From contig JAMXBD010002763.1 of NCBI GenBank assembly GCA_024138025.1, positions 62,001 to 126,000 on the forward strand: a DNA stretch of 64,000 nucleotides, given 5' to 3'. A model generated the notes under the pieces. It ran no database searches, had not been told where the DNA came from, and worked only from the letters and a program-made list of their open reading frames with translations. Positions within the stretch are counted from its first letter, which is position 1. Every line of letters starts with the position of its first letter. Source of the stretch: Combretum micranthum (taxonomy: Eukaryota > Streptophyta > Magnoliopsida > Myrtales > Combretaceae). The translations under genes were made by a program, and so were the position numbers. Below, piece by piece: positions 36,601 to 47,965 of the stretch.

Positions 36601-37106
36601 TGCATATCATTTGCTTGAGTAACTACTTGCTTGAATAACCACTTGCTTGAATGATTTGTCTTAATTGTGATATGGAAGTTTTCACTCACTAAGCTAGTTA
36701 GCTTGCCCCAATAATTTTTACTTGTTGCAGTATGAATTCATTTGGCTTAGGCCAAGGCAGGCTGCAGCTCAGGTATCGGAGCTAGGAGTTTCCCTTAGAA
36801 GTTTATTTCGATTTTTTTAGACTTTCGTTGGAAACTAAAGGACTCTGGATGACTGTAATGGACTTAATATTATTTTGCGGGGGAATGCCCCTTAGACTTT
36901 GTAAATTATATATGTGTTTTGGCTTATTATCTATGGCTAATGAATGCCACATTAAACTTCTTAACTCCATTGATTGAGTATTCTATTGTCGTAAAGGGAC
37001 GCTTTACATCTATACAAGACTCCCGAAGGGCTCGGATAGAATTTCGAGAGTCTTATATAGTATGTGATGGGCTGTTACTTTTAGGATACCCCTATGGGGC
37101 GTGACA
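33646..37106 (+). mobile_element. Solo LTR-B (copy B4) inside the P2 RT gene
   Basis: It begins TGTAAACCCCAG and ends ATGGGGCGTGACA. It is 3461 bp and flanked by AGACA (33641-33645) and AGACC (37107-37111), one mismatch. The first splice donor seen in copy B2 (TTTAGGTGATG) reads CTAGATGATG here, a G to A loss of the GT. The mini-exon lies at 35933-36001 and the later acceptor at 36729-36730. Confidence 0.9.
35933..36001 (+). other. Candidate LTR mini-exon, copy B4
   Basis: It follows ATTTGGTAG and ends ACCATGGCCGA before GTGAGTATT. It is 69 nt long. This copy has gained an extra upstream ATG (CGATGATACC). Confidence 0.42.
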
Positions 37107-37783
37107 AGACCAATATGGGAAAATACTTTTGCTCCATGTAGTTAATCAAACAAATCATCAATTCTCGGTAATTGATACTTGTTCTTGATGGTTACTTTAT
37201 TTAATTCCCTATAATCAATACAGAGCCTCAACGAACCATCTTTCTTTTTAACAAACAATATCAGGGCTCCCTATGGTGATATGGGTCTAATGAATCCTTT
37301 ATCCATCAATTCTTGTAGTTGCACTTTTAATTCCTTCAATTCTACAGGTACCATTTGATACGGAGCTTTTGATACTGGTTTTGTTCCGGGCATCAAATCA
37401 ATGGAAAATTCCACTTCTCTTTATGTAGGTAAACCAGGTAGTTCCTCTAGAAATACATCTAGATATTCACATACTTTTCTTATGGTACGGATATCATGTT
37501 TTTCTGGTTCTCCATCCATAGCTCCTAAAATATTGTTGCTTAACTTCTCAATTCCATCATCATCAACTTCAATAGTTGTTATTTTGGCTCCACTGTCTCG
37601 GAGTATTTCATCTTGGTACTCCTTTCTTTCTCCCTAAGAATTAATAAAGTATACGTTTTAAGATGACAATCGATCTTAGCTTTTGTGGTAGTTAGCCAAG
37701 TCATTCCCAAAATAACCTCATATTTGTACAGATCTACTACAACTAGATCAACAATTGATTCTTGATCCCCAATTTGTATCGGG
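37107..37783 (-). pseudogene. P2 protease C-terminus and RT N-terminus
   Basis: On the minus strand, [17 protein letters not shown] and the following PRIDDLFD lie near 37140-37260 (RT N-terminal motifs). The protease-RT linker and the end of protease (YKYEVILGM near 37690-37720) lie to the right. The segment is bounded by the solo LTR-B on the left and LTR-H on the right. Overlapping plus-strand frames (for example 37401-37637) are antisense. Confidence 0.83.
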
Positions 37784-38995
37784 TGTAAACCCCGAAAATT
37801 TCATAATTCTTAAAAATAATCCTAGAAGTTTAAAATCAAAAATTCAAATCCCGAAAAAATTGATTCAAGATAAAAACCAAATTCTAGACCGAGTCAAAAC
37901 ACTGGAAATGAAACCCTAAAAAATCGAATCAAGTTAAAACTTAATTCCAAATAAGATAAAAAAAAATGAGTTTTCTGAATCTTGAGAAAACAAGAACCCT
38001 TGAAACAAAATATAAAGTCCAATTACCGGTATAATGAACGTCCGTACACCAATTAAATCATCTGTCCAATTCCTAAAACGCGAATCAAAACGATAGATCC
38101 AAATACCGCTTAACAATGAAATGATAAAATCCTAAATCCTTCGATAAAGTTTTAGAATCACAATTTTTAATTTTCACCAAAAGTCAAACTAAGTCAACTC
38201 ATAACCCTAGACTCGGTTAAACAATCCAGAAAACTAAAAATTATTAAATAATAAAAAATAAAATAAGATAAACCATAGACGTCGAGCTAAAAATATAAAA
38301 CGATCAAAACTAAAAAATTATACGGTCTTACGAATAACTCAATAAAATCGGAAGTCAAAACGGAACCCTAAAAGTCAACAAAGCCTATAACGAACCCTAG
38401 TATTTAAGATCCGGCAATCCCGCAATTTCAAACCCTAGAAAACGAAATTGAGCCAATAGCTTAAAATAGTTCGTAATAATATAGAGTAACATAAAAATAT
38501 CATATTCGCGAATTTTGAGTGTCCTTCGGACTCAAACGGGATCAGTGCTCGAAAAGCTGTCCCAGAGCTCGAAATATTAAAAATATTCCGTTTATACCAA
38601 TAGACTCATAAAAATATAAGGATTCCAAAAATATCAGTTTTAGAATTTTTCAGTAGCTAAAAATTACAGATATTGCCTTATTACGTGTATTTTTATTACT
38701 GCCGGTACTTTAATTGTCTAGTCTACTATTCATAGTACTTTTCTACTATTCATTACTATTTCACTATCTCTACTTTTTCTTATACCTACATATCTATTTT
38801 CTTACTTTTTTATTTCCAATACAATTTTATTCACATCAACTTTACACATTACTTCTTTATTACACAAACTAATAAAATAAAATCAATTTTCCCCCCCTCA
38901 CAAGGACCAAAACCGGCGCCTCTTGTTCCCCATTTCATCTAATTTTATTTCTTTTTCAATTTATTTAATTACATCTATTTTTCACTCCAAAATTC

Positions 38996-39003
38996 TATAA
39001 ATA
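38996..39003 (+). promoter_or_regulatory. TATA box of LTR-H
   Basis: TCTATAAATACCCCC, the same context as in LTR-A. Confidence 0.6.
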
Positions 39004-39504
39004 CCCCCTTCCTCTTTCATTATTTCACACAATTCATTTCACTACCAAAACTCTTTCACAATCTCTCCACAAATCCTCTCTTCAAGAATTCTCTCTACCA
39101 AAACTCTCTAAAACCAATTCCTCACAAAAATCATCCCTCATACATAAACTATCTACCACATATCACTACTCACATAATACCCATTCCATCTACCATCTTC
39201 ATACCACCTACACACTTTAGGTAAATATTTCTTCCAACTATTATTCACTCATGTCATGTAACTTAACATGACTATGGTGTTGTTTTGAGACTCATATGAG
39301 TAGTAAAAGCAACAACGTATTCATGTTTTGTTCTTGTACATAAGCTTCCTATTTTATTATGTTATTATTATTATTGTTATTATTCGTTATAAAATATTAT
39401 GTATATTATGTACATATATTTATTTAAAGCATATAAGCTCATTTGTTATTTGTGTATTTCATGCTTTTCTTTAAGACTAGTTTTTCTAGTCTTAGACTTG
39501 TCCA

Positions 39505-39584
39505 TATCAAGTCAAAACAATCTTTTATTGATTTTCTTTAATCTTTCGGGACTAGTCCATTCTTAGTCTCGGGATGCCTTGATA
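39505..39584 (+). other. Hairpin in LTR-H with compensating change
   Basis: The outer stem TATCAAG (39505-39511) / CTTGATA (39578-39584) replaces the C-G pair of LTR-A by T-A. The inner stem GGGACTA / TAGTCTC keeps pairing through one G-U. Confidence 0.5.
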
Positions 39585-39597
39585 AAGCTAAGGTTCC

Positions 39598-41860
39598 TGT
39601 CACGCCCCGTAGGGTATTCTAAATGTAACAGCCCGCCACATACTAAGTAAGACTCTCGAGTTCCCTACCCGGGGCCTTCGGAAGTCTTAAGTAGATGTAA
39701 AGCGTTCCTTTACGACAAATGGAGTTAAACAGTTTAACGAGGCATTCATTAGCCATAGATAATAAATCAAAACGCATAATGTTAAAGTTTACAAGATCTA
39801 AGGGGCATTCCCCGGCAAAAGAATAACAGTCTATTACAGTCATCCAGAGTCCTTAGTTTCCAATAGAAGTCTATACAAAAAGGAATGAATTAAACTTCTA
39901 CGGGAAACTCCTATCTCCGGTACCTGTGCTGTGGCTTGTCTCGGCCTAAGTCATATAAAATCATGCTGCAAAAGATAGAAACTATGGGGGCGTAAGCTAA
40001 CTAGCTTAGTGAGCAATACTTCCATAACGCAATTAAACATACTTCAGTCAAACAAGTAATTATTCAAGCAAGTGTATGCATCAACCAAATGTGATCATCA
40101 AACATATGACCGTCCGGGAATCATATGTGGATGGACTTGCGCCCTCCATCTCGGGTTAGCAGATTAACGAATCCTGCGGTACGATGCCGTTTAAGCTCAC
40201 GGTTAACTAATAATAATTCGTTTTATGGATCACGATTAACCAACAAGTCGTTTTATGGATCACGATTAACCAACAATGTAAATGCTCCAACCCCATCGTG
40301 ACATGAATGAATTCGTCGAATAGTCATTAATTCAATTCTTTTAAGTGACCAACAAGTATTCGCAGACATTCATCGTAAGATTCTAGTAAAGCAATCAATA
40401 TCTTAACACCCGGTTCCGATATACCTTAAGCTCCATTTCACATATCAACAATCAACAACATAAATAATCCCATATACCCCAGCATGCTTATACAATTTCT
40501 TTTATCTTTGCCTATAACACTAGTGCCACTACATTACAATCACATGCATTAATTGAGAATGGAAGTAAACTCACTCGGCCATTGGACGCCAAACTTCTTA
40601 ATAATAATAATCGGGAGGTAGAGTGTCGTCCTGTCGGATCACCTACCAATCGAGAATAATCCTAATGAGATTCTCATCATGTAACTAAATCAAACTATAC
40701 ATCTAGACTATTGAATTCGGATTTCTCGCTATTTGCGGAAGTTCTGACTTAAAACGGCCATAACTTGGTCATTTTAACTCGAATTTCGCAAATTTTATAT
40801 CGATCTCTATCTACTTCGAAAGATCTATCTATTTCAAGTATTAAATCCAAGTTTTGAAATAATAGGGTCACTGAACAGTGGGATCAGTTCTGTTCCGCGA
40901 TTGATCCAATTTCGAAAATGTGCTTCGCTTTTGATAAGAAATGTTCCTAGTTGGTGATTCATGCATGAATGATTTAGGAATAACTACTAATGCCATGTAA
41001 TGAACTCAATAGTGCATGGTCATGATAATTTTTGTAGTAATAAACCTTTATAACTCCTAAGTTTGGGGAAATTCTCATAAAGACTAATTCTAAGAAGCTA
41101 TTTTTCCACATTATACTCCTTAGTTTCTTTGGTTTTTAATCTTTAATCTACTTATTATTTAACTAAAAATAGGTTCTCAAATCTATATTAACCATGGCCT
41201 CCATTCATGCATAAAAATTATCATTTTTCATTTGGTAAACATGCCATTGAACTAGCTTTTTGTAAAAATCCGAATTTTCTAAATTTCATTTTCTTGCATT
41301 TTTCTAAAGGGAAATCTTGTCTAATGCATTAAAAATTGGAGCTTCAATGTATACATTATCTAAGGACTCATTTATCTATAAAACATCCATTTTAGACTTA
41401 AATACTAAGTGTTTATTTAGGCATTACCCAAAATTACGAATTTGACTACACATCTAAAGTCAACATTTTTCCTTCTAACTTCACCTCTGTTTCCTATTTT
41501 TATGCCTAAACTCATCTAAACTCATGAAAATAATTCCTTTAACATGTCTATTACACATACCCTCCATTTTTTCTTATGAAATATGAGTTTAAAGTTGATT
41601 TTGGGGTCTTTAAGTAGGGTTTCCATTTCATCCGAATTTCAACTTTTCATATTTAACAAAGCCCTTCCTTTTCAATGTTCTTGCCTTCTATATGTGGAGA
41701 TATACATCTAACATCTCTAACATGAACAAGACTTCATTCTTATGATCATCAAAGCATATAAAACAAAATGAACCTATGATCATGCATGTACATGAAGTTG
41801 TGAATGTCTAAACCTTAGATCTACTACATATGATATAAAGCATGGATCTCATGGCATGAA
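39598..41860 (-). mobile_element. LTR-B (copy B3), first part
   Basis: On the plus strand it begins TGTCACGCCCCGTAGGG after the duplication GTTCC (39593-39597). Its mini-exon lies at 40575-40642 (minus) with an intact AATGGCCGA|GTGAGT. It is interrupted at 41861 by the F array (duplication ATGAA) and resumes at 56999. Confidence 0.9.
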
Positions 41861-43661
41861 TGATGAACCAAAATTATTCCTATTTTATGAGTGCTAAAAC
41901 ATATATTTGATGGTCATTTTTATTGGGAATTTAGCACTTGAATTAATGGAGTTAAGCTTTCAGGTCTTTAAAGGAGATATTTTTCAAAGATTGCAAAGAC
42001 TGGGCAAAAATGTAAAGTTTAAATCAAGAAGAACTCAACATGACAAGAATAAGCCATGTCCTTCAACCATTACAAGAAAGAAGCAAAATTAAGGGCTAAA
42101 TATCAAGCTTTTGAAAGACATTTATGAGACACGACCTGTCCCAAACCGTGTCAATCTGGAAAATTAACTTTGCAAGGGACATTTCTAGGAAAAGCCGTGT
42201 CCCAAGTCGTGTCAGTGAAGAAAAAAGACCACAGTAAAGGACACGACTCTGAGACAAGCCGTGTCCCCAGTCATGTCGATTTCCATAGTGAAGAAAACAG
42301 CCAGACATTCAAGTGACATGACCTGTCCCCAAACCTGTCGATTTGACAGTTCTTTACTTTTTGAGAAACGACTTTTTTAATGAATAGTAACCCCCTATTT
42401 ATTAAAGAAACGTCTATTGGACATTAAAGGGGTGTTACTTTGAAAAGCCAAAAGACCCGTAACTCCCGTAACTTCCATTTCCTCCATAATGAGCATTCAA
42501 TTCCATTTATGTGTTACTTTGAAAAGCTAAAAGACCCGTAACTCCCGTAACTTCCCATTTCCTCCATGATGAGCATTCAATTCCATTTATGTGTTACTTT
42601 GGAAAGCCAAAAGATCCATAACTCCTGTAACTTCCCATTTCCTCCATAATGAGCATTCAATTCCATTTATGCAAAGATCATTATAAAATGAAGATGGAGG
42701 GAAGAATCAAAGGGAGAAGAACAAAAAAGGAGAGACAAAGACAAGAAAAAACACACTTTTATGTATTTTCACAGCAGCATTTGTGCTTGAGTGTATCAAT
42801 TTATCAAGGAACATCGTTTGTATTGCTAATATAATTTTAGATCCTTTCTATTTCTCCTTGTTATTGATTTATATTGTTTTATCTATGGAGGAGTAGTTTA
42901 ATATTGCTTGGGTATTGTGGATCCTTGATTGATTTCATGTGATTCTTTTGTTCTTAATTTCAAAACGTGTTGATTTTATTGTATTCAATAGCTTGTGCCT
43001 AAAGAATGAGTCTAATTGGATGGTGCATCCCATTGGATTCATGTTTGATTTTTGTTAAAAATAGATGAGAGGTTGATTTAATGAATAGATCTAAAGCTAT
43101 TGATGAGATTGCTCATAATCACCTAGAGATAGGGATGAAATCTTCTGTCACTCGTTTTGAATTCATCACTTTGGTTTTAAAACGAAGGATTCTTGTTCTT
43201 TATGCAAATTTAAGTTGCTAATAGTCAGGAAGACATTCCGACAGTTTGGCTTAGGTTTAGGTGCTTTTGACTTTGAGAGAAGCATTAGCATAATTTAGTG
43301 AATCCGATGGTTCAATAATCAATACAACTTTTTGAGAAAATTCTTGTCATATGAATAGATCTTAGGTGAAGCATGACCCAAGCAACCTTGTGAATTGATT
43401 TATCCTTTTGTATGCTTGCTGCGAAATCTGTGAATATTAGACTTAGTTTAGTTTCTATGTATATAAAACCAAATTGATTTTTTTTTGCTTGATAATAGGA
43501 AAAGAGTGAGTAGAAGTACTCATCAACGTTCCCTAGGAATATGACCTAGATCATTTCTCTATGCTACATCTGATGGGTGCGCTTGCCCTGTAAGACCATA
43601 GTTGAAAAGAAAACGATTTAGAAAATTTATAAATTTAAAACTTGGTCTTTTGAACCTATCA
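41861..43661 (+). repeat. F array LTR 1
   Basis: It runs from TGATGAACCAAAATT to GAACCTATCA, 1801 bp. It contains four diverged CACGAC/GTGTC-rich units (about 42127-42350), a TATTTATTAA box near 42396, and three tandem units of about 79 bp (42431-42669). A 61-codon frame shared with LTR 3 differs at two residues, so the two LTRs are very similar. Confidence 0.92.
42431..42669 (+). repeat. Tandem repeat of about 79 bp, three copies, in F LTR 1
   Basis: Each unit starts GTGTTACTTTG, carries AACTCCCGTAACTTCC or a close variant, and ends GAGCATTCAATTCCATTTAT. The triplet recurs in LTR 2 (from about 46578) and LTR 3 (from about 55758). It lies just downstream of the likely TATA box, so it would be transcribed. 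Confidence 0.9.
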
Positions 43662-43667
43662 AGTTTT

Positions 43668-43685
43668 TGGCGCCGTTGCCGGGGA
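43668..43685 (+). other. Primer-binding site, tRNA-Asp type (F copy 1)
   Basis: TGGCGCCGTTGCCGGGGA, an exact complement of the 3' end of plant tRNA-Asp, six bases after LTR 1. Confidence 0.9.
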
Positions 43686-43804
43686 TTGATTGGTGATATT
43701 TTGAAAGCTTAATACTATTACTCTAGCCATTTTTCTTTTTTTTTTTTTTGGTTTGAATCTGTGGTAAGTTTACCTCTTTGTGCTTAACCTGATAAAGCAT
43801 TATA

Positions 43805-44460
43805 ATGGATTTTGGTTGGTGGAATCATAAAGATCAATATTATAATGTCCTTTATAATCCTCAAAATGAACCTGAAATTAAAACAAATATTGTGTGCTGG
43901 TACTGTGGTGAGACAGTATATTACTGTTTATGTGCTAATCCCTGTTTTTATGATGCTCCTGCATGCATTCAATTACCTCCATTGTTTTGTAATGAAGAAA
44001 TTGTTGATGAAAACTCAAAAACTTTAGCTCATGAAAATTCTGTTTTAGATACATCATCATCACAGCGCTTTTCAATGAATTAGATACTTTGCATGATTCT
44101 GACCATGTTGAGTGTGATAAGATGATGGAGAATGTTTGTGAATTTGATTTTGAAACAAAAATTTCTGAAAATTCTAATGAGCAAAGTGAAGTTCTGGAGG
44201 AGGGTTCGTTTGAGTTGATAAATGAGAAAATTCATGTTACCACAGAAGAAATGGAGGATGGAGAGGTCGAGCTGAAACAAGAAAATGTAGAAATCGTCTG
44301 TTCTACATTTGATGAAAAATCTGAAAGTGTGGAAGATCATGAGCCTATTGGATATATCATTGATTTTGTGATAGAACCAATTTTCCAATACCCCTCTCCC
44401 CATGAAAAATTTCTAAAATTTTTGCTGAATCTTGTTGTGCTTAAAAAGAAAACAGGATGA
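43805..44460 (+). pseudogene. Cys-rich acidic ORF of element F, copy 1 (frameshifted)
   Basis: Two frames, 43805-44083 (92 codons) and 44089-44460 (123 codons), correspond to one protein that is still joined in copy 2. A one-base loss near 44062 (CACAGCGC against CACTGGCGC) causes the shift. The N-terminal part carries CWYCGETVYYCLCANPC, and the C-terminal part is rich in Glu and ends in LNLVVLKKKTG. I do not recognise the protein. The Cys spacing suggests metal binding but matches no retroelement zinc knuckle I know. Confidence 0.7.
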
Positions 44461-46110
44461 GAAGTAAATTTCTACTAATTTTGATAAAAACTTGTGTCTG
44501 GGACACATTTGTTTGGGATCCTGGTGGTGAGAGTATCATTTTTGTTAATAAGTCGAGCCAACGACGTTAAAAAAAGTGCGCTTCTTGGGAGGCAACCCAT
44601 GTCTAACTTTCCTTTTCTTTTGTCTTTTTCTTTTTCTTTTTAGACTCATGATCTTATCATTTTCTGCTATTGGTTGATGGTTAAGTGTTGTTCTTAATGG
44701 TAGGATGGAAATTCAAGAGGAAACAAAGCAGAAAACTCCAGCCCATGCACTTTGTTATGACTTGCTCTCACAGCTGCTCTATTTTGATGAAGAATATGAC
44801 TATCTTGTAGCTGGATGTTGATTCTTAAACAGGGAAGTTCATTTTCTTTTTCCTTTCCTCACTTATTGCATATATTTTGACATTGGGGACAATGTCCCAA
44901 TTAAGTGTGGGGGAGGGATACTCTTGAGAAGGGAATATTTGGTTTTCTATGCTTGTTTTGAATGTGAAAAAAAAAAAAAACCCACTTTACACTTTGCTAT
45001 TGTACTTGAAAATATACTCAGAAAAATGTTTAGAAATAGCATTCAAAAAAAAAAAAAAGAGACTTCTAGTACCTTACTCATCTATTTTGTGATTAGTATA
45101 CTTAGTTGAAATTGTAGGATGAAATCTAGGTGTGGTAAACTTACTTGCTAATTAGGGATGGAATCTAGAGTCTAAAAGTGGATCGAAGTCCTTAGTTGAA
45201 AGTTAAATGGTTGTGGTTCTAAGCTTGTTGATTTATATATTTTCTTTTCAAATATTTTGAGAGCCCTCCTAATCTTTGGTGAAAAGCATATGAAGTTCAT
45301 CACTTGGTGATCCTTTTTAGAATAAATCTCTTTGGAAATAATCAATTGTTGTGCTAATTGAATACAAATAGCATGCTTCTTATATACAATTGATGAAATC
45401 AAAAGGCCTATACTCCAATGACTCAAGCATTTGAGTTATGAGTATCCTAACTTGAAGGTTAGAGTGAGTAGAGAGTTCGAGGGTCCCTTTAAAACCTGGT
45501 CACTTGGGTGATGAGCCCGGGATGTGCCGACTCGATGAACTCACTATAACGAGAAGGGCGGAAAGGCAAAAGTTCATTAGATGAACTTGAAAAAGAAAGC
45601 TGAAAAGATGCAGGCTACACCCTGTCCAGAGGAAAAGGAAAAGAAGCGGGCAAAAACCCGTCCCTCTGAAGGCAAAAAAAAAAAAAATTTGAAGAGATTT
45701 TTAAATAAAGGGAGAAAATCCAGGGGAAGAACAGATACAATTACTTTCACTTTAGATTGTTGTGCTTAGAAAAGTAGTTGAAGAGTTTATATATTTGTTA
45801 ATAAGTGGTGAAGTATAACTAGGTCTCTTTTGCTATTGTTTGACTTCGTGTTTATTTTGTGACTTTGGAAGCTATTTTTAATTGGTGAGGGTAAAGTTTA
45901 ACTTACCTGGATTAGCCTTAGAATTTCGATTTTGGTATGCTAGTTACATATAAATGATAGATTTGAGCAATAGGTACAAAAGCAAGTTGTTATGATCTAA
46001 AATGATTTATGAATGCTATGTAAGTTTTCACTTGTGAAAAATTCTGAGCATATTTGATGATGGTTTTTTCTTTGTTCTTAAATTGTTTGCTTGAGGACAA
46101 GCAAGTGTTT
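44461..46110 (+). other. F copy 1, non-coding part of the internal region
   Basis: It holds the block CGCTTCTTGGGAGGCAACCC (44580-44599), which resembles one seen in other Athila-like elements. It also has a strong pyrimidine tract ending TTTTTAG (about 44605-44643) that would serve as a splice acceptor, a 38-codon frame at 44705-44821, and two GTGTGGGGGA purine motifs (about 44904-44917 and 46112-46121). A poly-A run lies near 45047. Confidence 0.6.
44705..44821 (+). CDS. Small ORF in element F (38 codons), uncertain
   Basis: It starts MEIQEETKQKTP and ends FDEEYDYLVAGC. It lies about 60 bases after the pyrimidine-rich acceptor-like tract. Copy 2 (from 53772) has a two-base difference and reads a different tail after PAQ, so the frame is not conserved between the copies. 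It may be chance. Confidence 0.2.
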   Translation: MEIQEETKQKTPAHALCYDLLSQLLYFDEEYDYLVAGC

Positions 46111-46125
46111 AAGTGTGGGGGAATT
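46111..46125 (+). other. Polypurine tract before F LTR 2
   Basis: AAGTGTGGGGGAATT directly before TGATGAACC. The same tract precedes LTR 3 at 55178-55192. Confidence 0.75.
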
Positions 46126-47820
46126 TGATGAACCAAAATTATTCCTATTTTATGAGTGCTAAAACATATATTTGATGGTCATTTTTATTGGGAATTTAGC
46201 ACTTGAATTAATGGAGTTAAGCTTTAGGTCTTTAAAGGAGATATTTTTCAAAGAGCAAAGACGGTCAAAAATGTAAAGTTTGATCAAGAAGAACTCAACA
46301 TGACAAGAACAAGCCATGTCCTTCAACCATTACAAGAAAAAAGCCGTGTCCCAAGTCGTGTCAGTGAAGAAAAAAGACCACAGTAAAGGACACGACTCTG
46401 AGACAAGCCGTGTCCCCAGTCATGTCGATTTCTATAGTGAAGAAAACAGCCAGACATTCAAGTGACATGACCTGTCCCCAAACCTGTCGATTTGACAGTT
46501 CTTTACTTTTTGAGAAACGACTTTTTTAATGAATAGTAACCCCCTATTTATTAAAGAAACGTCTATTGGACATTAAAGGGGTGTTACTTTGAAAAGCCAA
46601 AAGACCCGTAACTCCCGTAACTTCTCATTTCCTCCATAATGAGCATTCAATTCCATTTATGTGTTACTTTGAAAAGCTAAAAGACCCGTAACTCCCGTAA
46701 CTTCCCATTTCCTCCATGATGAGCATTCAATTCCATTTATGTGTTACTTTGGAAAGCCAAAAGATCCATAACTCCTATAACTTCCCATTTCCTCCACCAA
46801 TGAGCATTCAATTCCATTTATGCAAAGATCATTATAAAATGAAGATGGAGGGAAGAATCAAAGGGAGAAGAACAAAAAAAGGAGAGACAAAGACAAGAAA
46901 AAACACACTTTTACGTATTTTCACAGCAGCATTTGTGCTTGAGTGTATCAATTTATCAAGGAAAATCGTTTGTATTGCTAATATAATTTTAGATCCTTTA
47001 TATTTCTCCTTGTTATTGATTTATATTGTTTTATCTATGGAGAAGTAGTTTAATATTGCTTGGGTATCGTAGATCCTTGATTGATTTCATGTGATTCTTT
47101 TGTTCTTAATTTCAAAACGTGTTGATTTTATTGTATTCAATAGCTTGTGCCTAAAGAATTAGTCTAATTGGATGGTGCATCCCATTGGATTCATGTTTGA
47201 GTTTTGTTAAAAATAGATTGAGAGGTTGATTTAATGAATAGATCTAAAGCTATTGATGAGATTGCTCATAATCACCTAGAGATAAGGATGGTGAAATCTT
47301 CTGTCACTCATTTTGAAATTCATCACTTTGGTTTTAAAATGAAGGATTCTTGTTCTTTATGCAAATTTAAGTTGCTAATAGTCAGGAAGACATTCCGATA
47401 GTTTGGCTTAAGTTTAGGTGCTTTTGACTTTGAGAGAAGCATTAGCATAATTTAGTGAATCCGATGGTTCAATAATCAATATAACTTTTTGAGAAAATTC
47501 TTGAGTCACATGAATAGATCTTAGGTGAAGCATGACCCAAGCAACCTTGTGAATTGATTTATCCTTTTGTATGCTTGCTGCGAAATCTGTGAATATTAGA
47601 CTTAGTTTAGTTTCTATGTACATAAAACCAAATCTGATTTTTTTTTGGCTTGATGATAGGAAAAGAGTGAGTAGAATTACTCATCAACGTTCCCTAGGAA
47701 TATGACCTAGATCATTTCTATGCTACATCTGATGGGTGCGCTTGCCCTGTAAGACCATAGTTGAAAAGAAAACGATTTAGAAAATTTATAAATTTAAAAC
47801 TTGGTCTTTTGAACCTATCA
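46126..47820 (+). repeat. F array LTR 2 (internal, with deletion)
   Basis: It is 1695 bp. It lacks about 110 bp near 46340 that are present in LTR 1 (about 42080-42190) and LTR 3, with a short A-rich match at the junction. The rest is nearly identical. It serves as the 3' LTR of copy 1 and the 5' LTR of copy 2. Confidence 0.92.
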
Positions 47821-47826
47821 AGTTTT

Positions 47827-47844
47827 TGGCGCCGTTGCCGGGGA
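47827..47844 (+). other. Primer-binding site, tRNA-Asp type (F copy 2)
   Basis: TGGCGCCGTTGCCGGGGA, identical to copy 1. Confidence 0.9.
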
Positions 47845-47965
47845 TTGATTGGTGATATTTTGAAAGCTTAATACTATTACTCTAGCCATTTTTCTTTTTT
47901 TTTTTTTTTGGGTTTGAATCTGTGGTAAGTTTACCTCTTTGTGCTTAACCTAATAAAGCATTATA

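Larger units (their letters stand above)
37784..39597 (+). mobile_element. LTR-H, first part (mosaic solo LTR)
   Basis: It begins TGTAAACCCCGAAAATTTC after the duplication TCGGG (37779-37783). This 5' part resembles LTR-A, with a TATA box at 38996-39003 and a donor TTTAGGTAAATA at 39221. It is cut at 39597 by an LTR-B (duplication GTTCC) and resumes at 58087. Total LTR-H length without insertions is about 4.3 kb. Confidence 0.88.

Noticed and set aside
42431..42669. Regular repeats considered as CRISPR-like
   Set aside because: The units are contiguous 79-bp tandem copies with no unique spacers, in a plant retrotransposon LTR.
44080..44403. 107-codon minus frame, repeated at 48242-48502
   Set aside because: It is antisense to the Cys-rich ORF of element F. 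The two copies are alike only because F is duplicated.
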